From positions 4,030,001-4,094,000 of the forward strand of contig NC_018632.1 of NCBI RefSeq assembly GCF_000172635.2: DNA of 64,000 nt, written 5' to 3'. The stretch's first letter is position 1, and every line of letters starts with the position of its first letter. The notes beneath the pieces are model-generated. The model saw only the letters and a list, made by a program, of their open reading frames with translations. It had not been told where the DNA came from and searched no databases. Shown here piece by piece: positions 27,788-35,819 of this stretch. The position numbers were made by a program, and so were the translations under genes. The stretch comes from Alteromonas macleodii ATCC 27126 (GTDB taxonomy: Bacteria > Pseudomonadota > Gammaproteobacteria > Enterobacterales > Alteromonadaceae).

Positions 27788-27970
27788 ATGAGTTTGATGA
27801 CTGTTAAAGAAGTGGCTGCTTTTCTTGGCGTACAAGAAGTGCGCGTAGAGCGCCTTGAGCGTGAAAGCCTTTTGGTTTCGAAAGATAAAGACACCGACGG
27901 TAACCCACTTTTCGACAGTGGCGACGTTGAACGCTATAAAACGCTAGCCGAGCGTTTAGGCGGGATCTAA
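27788..27970 (+). CDS. Small MerR/excisionase-type HTH protein
   Basis: 60 residues. It reads M-T-V-K-E-V-A-A-F-L-G-V-Q-E-V-R-V-E-R-L, a MerR-like winged helix-turn-helix as in excisionases, followed by G-N-P-L-F-D-S-G-D-V-E-R-Y, the wing and last helix. It is too short for an effector domain. ATG start with AGGAAA upstream. There is no integrase or phage gene nearby, so an orphan small regulator is more likely than an active Xis. A strong terminator follows. Confidence 0.8.
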   Translation: MSLMTVKEVAAFLGVQEVRVERLERESLLVSKDKDTDGNPLFDSGDVERYKTLAERLGGI

Positions 27971-27976
27971 TTTACA

Positions 27977-28016
27977 GAAAAAGGGCGTGATTTTTTGCAA
28001 AGTCACGACCTTTTTA
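27977..28016 (+). terminator. Intrinsic terminator of the small HTH gene
   Basis: An AAAAGG..CGTGA / TCACG..CCTTTT stem followed by a long T-run, right after the stop. Confidence 0.85.
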
Positions 28017-28114
28017 TTTTTTTGCGCGAAGCGACGTTAGTTCAAGTAACGCTATTCGCTTTGCCTCTACTCATCCACGTGGCACAACGTGCGACGTTTA
28101 AAAATAGAGTAGAG

Positions 28115-28149
28115 TAGCGTTCGACAGCCATTGGAGGCGTCGAACGCTA
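28115..28149. terminator. Perfect 11-bp hairpin between the HTH gene and pepB
   Basis: TAGCGTTCGAC and GTCGAACGCTA form perfect arms around a 13-nt loop, followed by a T-rich tract on the plus strand and an AT-rich tract on the minus. It lies 6 bp from the pepB stop and probably terminates pepB. Confidence 0.6.
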
Positions 28150-28155
28150 TTTTAT

Positions 28156-29439
28156 TTATGCACTGAAGTCTTTCAGCATTCTCGCAATTGAGCGAATACC
28201 TTTCGCTGTTGCCCCTACCGGCATTTCAGATGTTGCCCCGCCATGGTAAGCAGCGGCTAAATCCAAATGTACCCAGCCTTCTGGCTTAACAAAGCGTGAT
28301 AAGAAGCCCGCAGCGTTTGATGCACCGCCACCACCGCCACCTTTCATTGGGCGACTGTTTGCTGTATCTGCGAACGCCGATGGACAGCGCTCTGCGTGGA
28401 AATCTTCAAGTGGTAGCGGCCAAAAACGTTCGTTTTCTGCCTTTGCTGCTTTAAGCATTTGCTCGCGGGCATTATCATCTAACGAGAATACGCCATGGTA
28501 GTCAGAACCCAGTGCAACCACTGCAGCACCGGTTAGCGTTGCTGCATCAATAATTAGCGGTGCGCCCGTCTCTGTTGCCGCCATAAGGCCATCAGCCAAC
28601 ACTAAACGTCCTTCAGCATCGGTATTAACCACTTCAACGGTTACCCCATTTTTATAGGTAAGCACATCACCTAACTTATAAGCGTGACCGCTAATAAGGT
28701 TTTCTGCACAGCACAAAATAAGCTGAATACGCTTTTCACTGCCTTGAGAAATAGATAGCCCTAATGCCCCTGTTACCGTCGCTGCGCCGCCCATGTCACA
28801 TTTCATATCTAACATGCCTTCGCTTGATTTAATGCTGTAGCCACCGCTGTCGAAGGTGATGCCTTTTCCAACTAGCACGGCATCAACTGGCGCATCCGTA
28901 TTACCTGTTGGGTTGTAATCAAGTACCAGCATTGCAGGCGGACGTTCACTACCGCGGCCCACATTATAAATGCCAATCCAGCCCTGCTCTTTAAGATCTT
29001 CACCTACCGTCATTGAGTAGGTTACCTTGTCACCACCGAGTGACTTAAGCCACTGTGCTGCTCGGGTTGCTAAGGTTTCAGGGCTTAGATCTTCAGGTGT
29101 TTCGTTTACCAGCTGACGGGTAAATAGTAACGCAGCATATTCTTGCTCTAGCGCTTCTTTGTCAGCCGTTTCGGCCCATTTTATTAACGCTGGTTTGCGC
29201 GCACGCGTGAAGCTAAGTGCAAAAGCCCACTGCTGCTCTTTGTGCCAATCACCGCTTAGCGTAACTGCTGGCAGGCTTAAGCCATCTAGCTTTCTCGACG
29301 CTTGCTGAATTAAACGCTCATTAATCTTGTCGTCAGGCAGGTGAATAACTGCACCTGATTCAGTGAAAGAAAGCTTAGCACTCTCGCCCCACACTGCTTC
29401 AGCACTGTTTCTAGAAAGGCTAACGGTAAATTCTGCCAT
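28156..29439 (-). CDS. pepB: Peptidase B (M17 leucyl aminopeptidase family)
   Basis: Cytoplasmic metallo-aminopeptidase of the M17 family. 427 residues, the same length as E. coli PepB. Metal and catalytic motifs: V-G-K-G-I-T-F-D-S-G-G-Y-S-I-K near 190-205, D-M-K-C-D-M-G-G-A, and the family signature N-T-D-A-E-G-R-L near 271-278. L-N-H-binding S-R-P-M-K-G-G-G-G-G-G-A-S-N follows. A Fe-S operon next to pepB in enterics is absent here. It is divergent from sfsA and monocistronic. Confidence 0.95.
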   Translation of the reverse strand: MAEFTVSLSRNSAEAVWGESAKLSFTESGAVIHLPDDKINERLIQQASRKLDGLSLPAVTLSGDWHKEQQWAFALSFTRARKPALIKWAETADKEALEQEYAALLFTRQLVNETPEDLSPETLATRAAQWLKSLGGDKVTYSMTVGEDLKEQGWIGIYNVGRGSERPPAMLVLDYNPTGNTDAPVDAVLVGKGITFDSGGYSIKSSEGMLDMKCDMGGAATVTGALGLSISQGSEKRIQLILCCAENLISGHAYKLGDVLTYKNGVTVEVVNTDAEGRLVLADGLMAATETGAPLIIDAATLTGAAVVALGSDYHGVFSLDDNAREQMLKAAKAENERFWPLPLEDFHAERCPSAFADTANSRPMKGGGGGGASNAAGFLSRFVKPEGWVHLDLAAAYHGGATSEMPVGATAKGIRSIARMLKDFSA

Positions 29440-29663
29440 CGCGTTTTATTCCTTATTACATCGTTATATTATTGCAAAGCACTTTTTGCGCTTGCACAAA
29501 TGTTTGTTACTCTTTGGCGCCTTGTTTACTGCGCTTGTTGTTCGCTAACCACATACGCTTTGTTCGCTAAGCGCATACGCTATACGTGCTCGTTCAAAAG
29601 CACACATATCAATTAGCGAAACACACTAACGTGTTTTCACCTACATTCTAAAAAAGGCGACAC

Positions 29664-30380
29664 ATGAAGTTTTCACCTTCCTTATTACGCGGCACCCTTA
29701 TAAAAAGGTACAAGCGATTTCTTGCCGATGTTGAGTTAGACGACGGCACTATTGTAACTGCACATTGCCCAAATACTGGCGCTATGACTGGCTGTGCTGT
29801 TCCTGGATACACTGTCTTTTTAAGTGAGTCCACCAACCCAAATCGAAAACTCAAGTATACATGGGAGCTAGCCCAAACATTTGATGGTCACTTCATCGGC
29901 ATTAATACGCACAATGCTAATAAACTGGTGGCGGAAGCGCTAGATAACAAGGTGCTAAGCGAATTTTCAGACATCACAGATTGGAAAGCAGAAGTAACAC
30001 CACCAACCGCCAATAGCCGGTTCGACTTTGCATTAACCCGAAAAAATGCCGAACATCAGAGTGTTACTGAGTATATGGAAGTTAAATCCGTCACCTTAGC
30101 AGATGAAAACAAAGGGTTCTTCCCCGACGCAGTCACTCAACGCGGCGCGAAGCACTGTTTAGAACTTGCTCGTTTATCTGACAGTGGTATAAAAACCAAT
30201 CTATTATTCTGCGTACAACACACCGCCATCGAAAGTGTACAAGTGGCCGAGCATATTGATCCAACTTATGCAGAAAGCGTAAAGATTGCCGCAAACGCTG
30301 GCGTAACGGTTTTGGCGGCAAGCTGTATAATAGACGAACAAAAAATCCTATTAAATCAAATACTCCCTTTGATTTTATAA
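29664..30380 (+). CDS. sfsA: SfsA, sugar-fermentation stimulation protein homologue
   Basis: 238 residues; SfsA is a nuclease-like DNA-binding protein of unclear role. Seen are F-x-P-x-L-x-x-G-T-L-I-K-R-Y-K-R-F-L-A-D-V at the N-terminus, H-C-P-N-T-G-A-M, and the nuclease-like E-V-K-S-V-T-L motif near 132-138 followed by F-P-D-A-V-T-Q-R-G. It starts the conserved sfsA-dksA-gluQ-pcnB-folK order. Confidence 0.95.
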   Translation: MKFSPSLLRGTLIKRYKRFLADVELDDGTIVTAHCPNTGAMTGCAVPGYTVFLSESTNPNRKLKYTWELAQTFDGHFIGINTHNANKLVAEALDNKVLSEFSDITDWKAEVTPPTANSRFDFALTRKNAEHQSVTEYMEVKSVTLADENKGFFPDAVTQRGAKHCLELARLSDSGIKTNLLFCVQHTAIESVQVAEHIDPTYAESVKIAANAGVTVLAASCIIDEQKILLNQILPLIL

Positions 30381-30621
30381 AAAATAGGTTGATTTTTTTC
30401 ATTTCGCCTTCATATTTGCGCCTTGTTTTAGTGGGAGAACGCACTAATGCGTTTGCTGGTAGCCAGCGGGCTAAATGAAAAAACACCTGGCTAATTTATG
30501 AATGCAATACACCAGCATAATAATTACATAGACACGATTGATTGCCTGAAGTTGTCGAGTCTGATATAGATATCGGTCCAATCAGGACAAGATGGATGTC
30601 GTAGTGTAGGAGATGTGGCAG

Positions 30622-31071
30622 ATGCCAACAGGAAAAGAAACAAAATCCCTAGGACTATTAGCGCTGGCAGGTTTACAGCCGTACGAGCCAAAAGCTGACG
30701 AAGAGTACATGGGCGAGCCCCAAATGGAGCACTTCCGTCTATTGCTTAAAGCATGGCGCAACCAACTTCGTGAAGAAGTTGACCGTACAGTAACGCACAT
30801 GAAGGATGAAGCAGCAAACTTCCCTGATCCTGTAGACCGTGCAGCTCAAGAAGAAGAGTTCAGCCTTGAGTTACGTACACGTGACCGTGAGCGTAAGCTA
30901 ATAAAGAAAATTGAAAAAACGCTTAAGCGAATTGAAGAAGACGATTTCGGCTTCTGTGACCAGTGTGGTATCGAAATTGGTATTCGTCGCTTAGAAGCTC
31001 GTCCTACAGCAGATTTATGTATCGACTGTAAGACCATGGCTGAAATTAAAGAAAAACAACTTCAAGGTTAA
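30622..31071 (+). CDS. dksA: DksA, RNA polymerase-binding transcription factor
   Basis: Binds the RNA polymerase secondary channel and works with ppGpp in the stringent response. The start is set at ATG 30622, 9 bp after AGGAG; an ATG at 30613 directly abuts the AGGAG and is less likely. That gives 149 residues. The coiled-coil tip acids lie in [11 protein letters not shown], and the zinc finger C-D-Q-C ... C-I-D-C is near 111-135. It is nearly identical to E. coli DksA over its centre. Independent of gluQ because a terminator separates them. Confidence 0.97.
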   Translation: MPTGKETKSLGLLALAGLQPYEPKADEEYMGEPQMEHFRLLLKAWRNQLREEVDRTVTHMKDEAANFPDPVDRAAQEEEFSLELRTRDRERKLIKKIEKTLKRIEEDDFGFCDQCGIEIGIRRLEARPTADLCIDCKTMAEIKEKQLQG

Positions 31072-31100
31072 GTTACTAGCCTCGATTACGTTGATATAGA

Positions 31101-31132
31101 AAGCCTCATCCCGAAAAGATGGGGCTTTTTGT
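31101..31132 (+). terminator. Intrinsic terminator of dksA
   Basis: An AAAGCCTCATC / GATGGGGCTTT stem (with G-T pairs) followed by T5, 30 bp after dksA. Confidence 0.85.
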
Positions 31133-31144
31133 TAAGCCTTTATT

Positions 31145-32068
31145 ATGCATAACCACTATGTAGGGCGCTTTGCTCCCTCTCCATCCGGCCAACTTCACTT
31201 CGGTTCGTTAGTTACCGCTGTTGCCAGCTACCTAGATGCCAAAAGCCATAACGGAAAATGGCTGCTACGCATGGAAGATATAGACGAGCCGCGCTGTATT
31301 GAAGGTGTAGATAAAGACATACTCACTACCCTAGAAGCCCACGGCCTGTATTGGGACGGCGACGTCATCTATCAAAGCCAACAACATGCCCGTTATCAAG
31401 CGGTTCTCGATGACTTACTTACACAACAAAAAGCCTATTTTTGTACCTGCACACGTAAGCAAATTAAAGCCATGGGCGGTGTTTATAACGGCCACTGTCG
31501 AACTGAGCCAGTGCACTCCAACACACAGGATTGTGCAGTTCGTTTAAAAGTAGATACTCAACTTGAAGCCTTTGATGACGTGCTTATGGGCAAAGTTATG
31601 CCCTCTAATTCAAGCTCCGATTTAATAGCCGAAGACGTAGTACTGAAACGTCGAGACGGCTTATTTTCGTATAACCTTGTCGTGATTTTAGATGACGTAT
31701 TTCAGCAAGTTAACCATGTCATTAGAGGGTGTGATTTAATTGATGTCACGCCTTTACAGCGCGCCGTATATCACACGCTGGGCTATTCTACTCCTGAATA
31801 CGGTCACGTGCCGGTCGCTGCCGTGGCACCAGGCAGAAAACTAAGTAAACAAAACCGTGCAGCGCCAGTTAAAAACGAAACAGCTTTAGATAATCTCGTG
31901 CGTGTGATGCACTTTTTAGGCTTTTCCTTTCCAAATGCCTCAGAATTTGGTGATATTGATTCGGCGCTTAAGACGGCTATTTCAATGTGGAATAGGAAAA
32001 AAGTAGTGAAAACATCCGAAATTATTGTTCCACAGCATGAATCCACTTATTATAGCGAACCTTTATAG
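31145..32068 (+). CDS. gluQ: GluQ, glutamyl-Q tRNA(Asp) synthetase
   Basis: Truncated GluRS paralogue that activates glutamate and attaches it to queuosine in the tRNA-Asp anticodon. 307 residues: the catalytic fold begins G-R-F-A-P-S-P-S-G-Q-L-H-F-G-S-L (HIGH-like), a cysteine-rich zinc site F-C-T-C-T near 98 with G-H-C downstream, and the class I K-M-S-K-S equivalent G-R-K-L-S-K-Q-N near 232. The anticodon-binding domain of GluRS is absent, as expected. It sits between dksA and pcnB, the standard order. Confidence 0.95.
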   Translation: MHNHYVGRFAPSPSGQLHFGSLVTAVASYLDAKSHNGKWLLRMEDIDEPRCIEGVDKDILTTLEAHGLYWDGDVIYQSQQHARYQAVLDDLLTQQKAYFCTCTRKQIKAMGGVYNGHCRTEPVHSNTQDCAVRLKVDTQLEAFDDVLMGKVMPSNSSSDLIAEDVVLKRRDGLFSYNLVVILDDVFQQVNHVIRGCDLIDVTPLQRAVYHTLGYSTPEYGHVPVAAVAPGRKLSKQNRAAPVKNETALDNLVRVMHFLGFSFPNASEFGDIDSALKTAISMWNRKKVVKTSEIIVPQHESTYYSEPL

Positions 32069-32085
32069 TCTGCGGAGATACCATC

Positions 32086-33486
32086 ATCATTCATCGTGTT
32101 TTTAAATCTGTTAAGCGCGCTTTTTCAAAAGAGAGTTCGTCTCCTAACGCTTTAAAGCCAAGGACTATGACCCGTGGAGAACACGGTATATCTCGCGAAG
32201 ACGTAAGCGCAAATGCATTAAAAGTAATGTATCGCCTTAATGGAGCTGGCTTCGAATCCTATTTGGTAGGAGGCTGTGTACGCGACATTTTGATGGGTCA
32301 CGAACCAAAAGATTTCGACGTGGTGACGAACGCCACACCTGAACAAATTAAAGGCTTGTTCAGAAATTGCCGCCTTATCGGCAGGCGCTTTCGTTTGGCC
32401 CACATTGTGTTTGGCCGTGAAATCATTGAAGTAGCCACGTTCCGCGGGCATCACCAAGAGACGGACGAAGACGAAAACCTTCCCAAAGGCAAGGCTGTCG
32501 CAAAGCGCGACGCTCACGGTCAATTAGTACGCGATAACGTATTTGGCACCATTGAAGAAGATGCTGAACGCCGTGACTTTACCTTTAACGCCATGTATTA
32601 CAGCGTGGCAGACTTTACGGTAAAAGACTTCGCTAATGGCTTAGCCGCCATAGAAAAACGAGAAGTTGAGCTTATTGGCGACCCGGAAACACGCTACCGT
32701 GAAGATCCGGTACGCATGTTACGTGCGGTGCGCTTTGCCGTTAAGCTTGGCATGCGCATTGAAGCAAAAACTGCTGCACCGATTAAATCTCTGGCCAACC
32801 TTTTACAGAACATTCCACCTGCGCGCTTGTTTGAAGAAACCCTTAAACTGTTTTTATCGGGTAAGGGAGAAGAAACTTTCTTAATGCTGCACGAATACGG
32901 CTTAATCGAGCCTTTGTTCCCTCAGCTAACGCCGTTTTTGAAAGATGAAAACAGCCGTGAAATGCAGTTTGTACGTCGCGTACTTGCCAATACCGACGAA
33001 CGTATTAATAGCGACCAGCGAGTTACGCCAGCGTTCCTTTACGCCGCACTACTCTGGTATCCAGTTGAGGAAGAGTCACAACGCTTACAAAGCGAGTCTG
33101 GCTTAAATGCTCACGACGCATTTAATATTGCGTCAGGCGAGGTTATCGCACGTCAAACACAACGTATTATGATCCCTAAACGCTTCTCTACCGTGGTTCG
33201 GGACATCTGGATTTTACAGCAACGCCTACCTAAGCGCTTTGGCCGTCGCGCTTTCCAATTGCTCACGCACCCTAAATTTAGAGCTGGCTATGACTTTTTA
33301 CTTGCCCGCGGCCAAATTGAAGGTGGCGATCTATTAGAGCTAGCTCAGTGGTGGACGCACTTCCAGCACGCTGACAACGGTAAGCAGAAAGGCATGCTTA
33401 ACGCCCTTCGCAAAAGCGAAGGCGGCGCAAAAGGTGCCCCGCGTAAGCGCAAGCGTAAACCAGCGAAGCGAGGTCCTGATGCATAA
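32086..33486 (+). CDS. pcnB: PcnB, poly(A) polymerase I with a non-AUG start
   Basis: Adds 3' poly(A) tails that promote RNA decay. The first ATG (32167) would cut off an N-terminus that aligns with E. coli PcnB: upstream in frame are codons for I-H-R-V-F-K-S-V-K-R-A-F-S, matching M-F-T-R-V-...-S. No AUG, GUG or UUG occurs there; GGAG (32074-32077) precedes ATC 32083, ATC 32086 and ATT 32089. Initiation at ATC 32086 gives 466 residues (E. coli 465, which starts at AUU). Catalytic motifs: L-V-G-G-C-V-R-D and K-D-F-D-V-V-T-N-A. The basic C-terminus ends K-R-G-P-D-A. It overlaps folK by 8 bp. Confidence 0.93.
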   Translation: MIHRVFKSVKRAFSKESSSPNALKPRTMTRGEHGISREDVSANALKVMYRLNGAGFESYLVGGCVRDILMGHEPKDFDVVTNATPEQIKGLFRNCRLIGRRFRLAHIVFGREIIEVATFRGHHQETDEDENLPKGKAVAKRDAHGQLVRDNVFGTIEEDAERRDFTFNAMYYSVADFTVKDFANGLAAIEKREVELIGDPETRYREDPVRMLRAVRFAVKLGMRIEAKTAAPIKSLANLLQNIPPARLFEETLKLFLSGKGEETFLMLHEYGLIEPLFPQLTPFLKDENSREMQFVRRVLANTDERINSDQRVTPAFLYAALLWYPVEEESQRLQSESGLNAHDAFNIASGEVIARQTQRIMIPKRFSTVVRDIWILQQRLPKRFGRRAFQLLTHPKFRAGYDFLLARGQIEGGDLLELAQWWTHFQHADNGKQKGMLNALRKSEGGAKGAPRKRKRKPAKRGPDA

Positions 33487-33976
33487 AGAGCACGTTTACA
33501 TTGGTGTAGGTAGCAACCTCGGCGATAGCCAGGGAAAAGCCCAGCGCGCGTTTGATGCGATAGGTCAAATAGAAGACACCCGCGTACTTAAAACCTCTTC
33601 ACTTTATTCCAGTAAACCGATGGGGCCGCAAGACCAACCTGACTATATTAACGCGGTGTGCTTAATTGAGACCTCGTTAAAGCCCCACGGCTTATTGAAG
33701 CAGCTGCAACGCATAGAGCTGGAAGAAGGCCGTGAGCGCAAAGGTGAGCGCTGGGGACCACGCACGTTGGATTTGGATATTTTGTTGTACGGCAGCGAAA
33801 CTATCGACACCGCAGACTTAATCATTCCCCATTACGGCATGGCAGAACGCGAGTTCGTTATGGTGCCGCTGTTTGAAATTGCGCCCAATATGGTTATGCA
33901 CGATGGCAAACCCATCTCGGCATGGGTCGCTAACTGCTCGCTGGATGGACTTCGTCGCCTGCGCTCTTCCAATTAG
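33479..33976 (+). CDS. folK: FolK, HPPK of folate synthesis
   Basis: 6-hydroxymethyl-7,8-dihydropterin pyrophosphokinase: transfers pyrophosphate from ATP to the pterin before DHPS. The start is set at ATG 33479 (M-H-K-E-H-V-Y-I-G-V-G-S-N-L-G-D) with GAGG upstream, overlapping the end of pcnB; the frame is open further upstream but inside pcnB. 165 residues. The signature R-W-G-P-R-T-L-D-L-D-I-L-L-Y-G lies near 85-99, and R-x-F-V-x-x-P-L near 125. Confidence 0.96.
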   Translation: MHKEHVYIGVGSNLGDSQGKAQRAFDAIGQIEDTRVLKTSSLYSSKPMGPQDQPDYINAVCLIETSLKPHGLLKQLQRIELEEGRERKGERWGPRTLDLDILLYGSETIDTADLIIPHYGMAEREFVMVPLFEIAPNMVMHDGKPISAWVANCSLDGLRRLRSSN

Positions 33977-34033
33977 CGGCAAAATCCGTATAGTTCGCCA
34001 CACGATACCAACAATATCAATCTGAGACATGTC

Positions 34034-34828
34034 ATGAAGAAAGTAACTGTATCGGGCTTGCTTAAGAAAAAGCAGGCCGGGGAAAAGATCACCTCTTTAA
34101 CCGCTTACGACGCCAGCTTCGCCAAAATGTTCGACGAACAAGGCGTTGACGCCCTTCTTATTGGCGACTCTTTAGGCATGGTTCTTCAAGGTGAAGACGA
34201 CACCCTACCGGTAACCATCGATGACATAGCCTACCACACGAAAAGTGTGCGTCGCGGTACTGAACGCGCCTTCGTATTAGCCGATATGCCGTTTATGTCT
34301 TACGCCACTTCTGAGCAAACCTACGCCAACGCAGCAAAGCTTATGGCTGCAGGTGCAAGTATGGTTAAGATGGAAGGTGGAAGCTGGTTGTGCGACACCA
34401 TCAAAGGCTTAAACCTGCGCGGCGTCCCTGTGTGTGGCCATTTAGGCTTAACGCCTCAGTCAGTGCACGTATTCGGTGGTTTTAAAGTACAAGGCCGCGA
34501 AGCGAGCCAAGCTGAAAAACTGCTTAGCGAAGCGAAAGCGTTGGAAGAAGCCGGTATTCAGTTATTAGTGCTTGAGTGCGTGCCTTCATCGCTAGGCAAA
34601 GCGGTTAGCGAAGCCCTAACCATACCGGTAATCGGTATAGGCGCAGGCAAAGATACCGACGGTCAAATTCTGGTGATGCACGACATGTTTGGCATCAGCG
34701 CAAACTATATGCCGAAGTTCTCAAAGAACTACCTTGTAGAAACCGGCGATATGCGCAAAGCCGTATCAAAATATATTGAAGATGTGCAAAGCGGTGCGTT
34801 CCCATCGGCTGAACACAGCTTCGAGTAA
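34034..34828 (+). CDS. panB: PanB, ketopantoate hydroxymethyltransferase
   Basis: First committed step of pantothenate synthesis: methylene-THF plus 2-oxoisovalerate gives ketopantoate. 264 residues, the family length. Motifs: [20 protein letters not shown] near 44-54 (metal Asp), [21 protein letters not shown] and I-G-I-G-A-G. It lies 11 bp before panC in an operon that continues the folK block. Confidence 0.97.
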   Translation: MKKVTVSGLLKKKQAGEKITSLTAYDASFAKMFDEQGVDALLIGDSLGMVLQGEDDTLPVTIDDIAYHTKSVRRGTERAFVLADMPFMSYATSEQTYANAAKLMAAGASMVKMEGGSWLCDTIKGLNLRGVPVCGHLGLTPQSVHVFGGFKVQGREASQAEKLLSEAKALEEAGIQLLVLECVPSSLGKAVSEALTIPVIGIGAGKDTDGQILVMHDMFGISANYMPKFSKNYLVETGDMRKAVSKYIEDVQSGAFPSAEHSFE

Positions 34829-34839
34829 CGAGGTAAATT

Positions 34840-35691
34840 ATGAAGGTGGTTGATAGTATTTCAGCATTACGCAGCACGGTGAACGCATGGCGACGTAATG
34901 GTGAAACCGTAGGTTTTGTACCCACTATGGGCAACCTGCACGATGGTCATCTCAAACTAGTTAAAAAGGCGAAAGCGCATAACGACAAAGTGGTAGTTAG
35001 CATTTTTGTTAACCCCATGCAGTTTGGCGCGAACGAAGATTTAGACGCCTATCCACGCACTATCGAAGAAGATAAAGCCAAGCTGACTTCAGTGGGTGCA
35101 GACGCGGTGTTTTTACCTAGCGTTGCGGAAATGTATCCGGCGGGACTGGACGCGCAAACTTTTGTTGAAGTACCCGGCATTTCAGGCTCTCATTGTGGCG
35201 CGAGTCGCCCAGGCCACTTTCGCGGCGTAGCTACCGTGGTGACCAAGCTTTTCAACATGGTACAGCCAGACGATGCGTTTTTTGGTGAAAAAGACTTCCA
35301 ACAGCTACAAGTTATTCGCGCGTTAGCTCGCGATTTATCAATGGCAGTGAAGGTTCACGGGGTGCCTACTGAGCGCGAGACGTCAGGCCTAGCAATGAGC
35401 TCTAGAAATGGTTACCTAACAGACACTGAAAAAGCGACGGCGAGTGCTATTTTTGCAGAAATGCAGCGCTTAAAAGCGGGCATAGAAAGTGGTAACACCG
35501 ACTTTGTTCAGCTTGAAAATGCCATGGTCAGTAACCTTGAAGCAAAAGGCTTTAAGAAAGACTACTGTCAGGTAGTTAACGCCGCCACCTTTGAACCAGC
35601 TAGCAATAGCGACAAAGAATTAGTTCTGCTTGTTGCTATGTTTATGGGCAAGACGCGCTTAATTGATAATATGCAAATTACGCGAGATTAA
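34840..35691 (+). CDS. panC: PanC, pantothenate synthetase
   Basis: ATP-dependent condensation of pantoate with beta-alanine. 283 residues: F-V-P-T-M-G-N-L-H-D-G-H-L (HIGH-like) near 26-38, V-S-I-F-V-N-P-M-Q-F, G-E-K-D-F-Q-Q-L near 149, and the S-S-R-N-G-Y-L loop. It follows panB with an AGG ribosome site. The beta-alanine supplier panD is not next door; instead a PanP-type decarboxylase gene lies tail-to-tail downstream. Confidence 0.97.
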   Translation: MKVVDSISALRSTVNAWRRNGETVGFVPTMGNLHDGHLKLVKKAKAHNDKVVVSIFVNPMQFGANEDLDAYPRTIEEDKAKLTSVGADAVFLPSVAEMYPAGLDAQTFVEVPGISGSHCGASRPGHFRGVATVVTKLFNMVQPDDAFFGEKDFQQLQVIRALARDLSMAVKVHGVPTERETSGLAMSSRNGYLTDTEKATASAIFAEMQRLKAGIESGNTDFVQLENAMVSNLEAKGFKKDYCQVVNAATFEPASNSDKELVLLVAMFMGKTRLIDNMQITRD

Positions 35692-35696
35692 GCGTA

Positions 35697-35718
35697 ATAC
35701 CAATCCTCGCGGATAATC
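35697..35718 (+). repeat. Diverged copy of the ATACCAATCC repeat
   Basis: It begins ATACCAATCC and shares GATAAT further in with the ends of the mipA insert; about 18 of 24 positions agree. It lies 6 bp after panC. It could be a decayed copy or chance. Confidence 0.35.
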
Positions 35719-35735
35719 TCGAACTACAAAAGAAA

Positions 35736-35783
35736 GCGCCCGATGCATGACTCCTAAACAGAGCCTGTATCGGGCGTTTTTTG
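35736..35783. terminator. Terminator between panC and panP
   Basis: CGCCCGATGCA and TGTATCGGGCG arms (with one G-T pair) are followed by a T6 run on the plus strand. The complement also has a T-rich tail for panP. Confidence 0.8.
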
Positions 35784-35819
35784 TATGTTGCTGTTAACGT
35801 CAGCTATTAGAGTCCGCTG

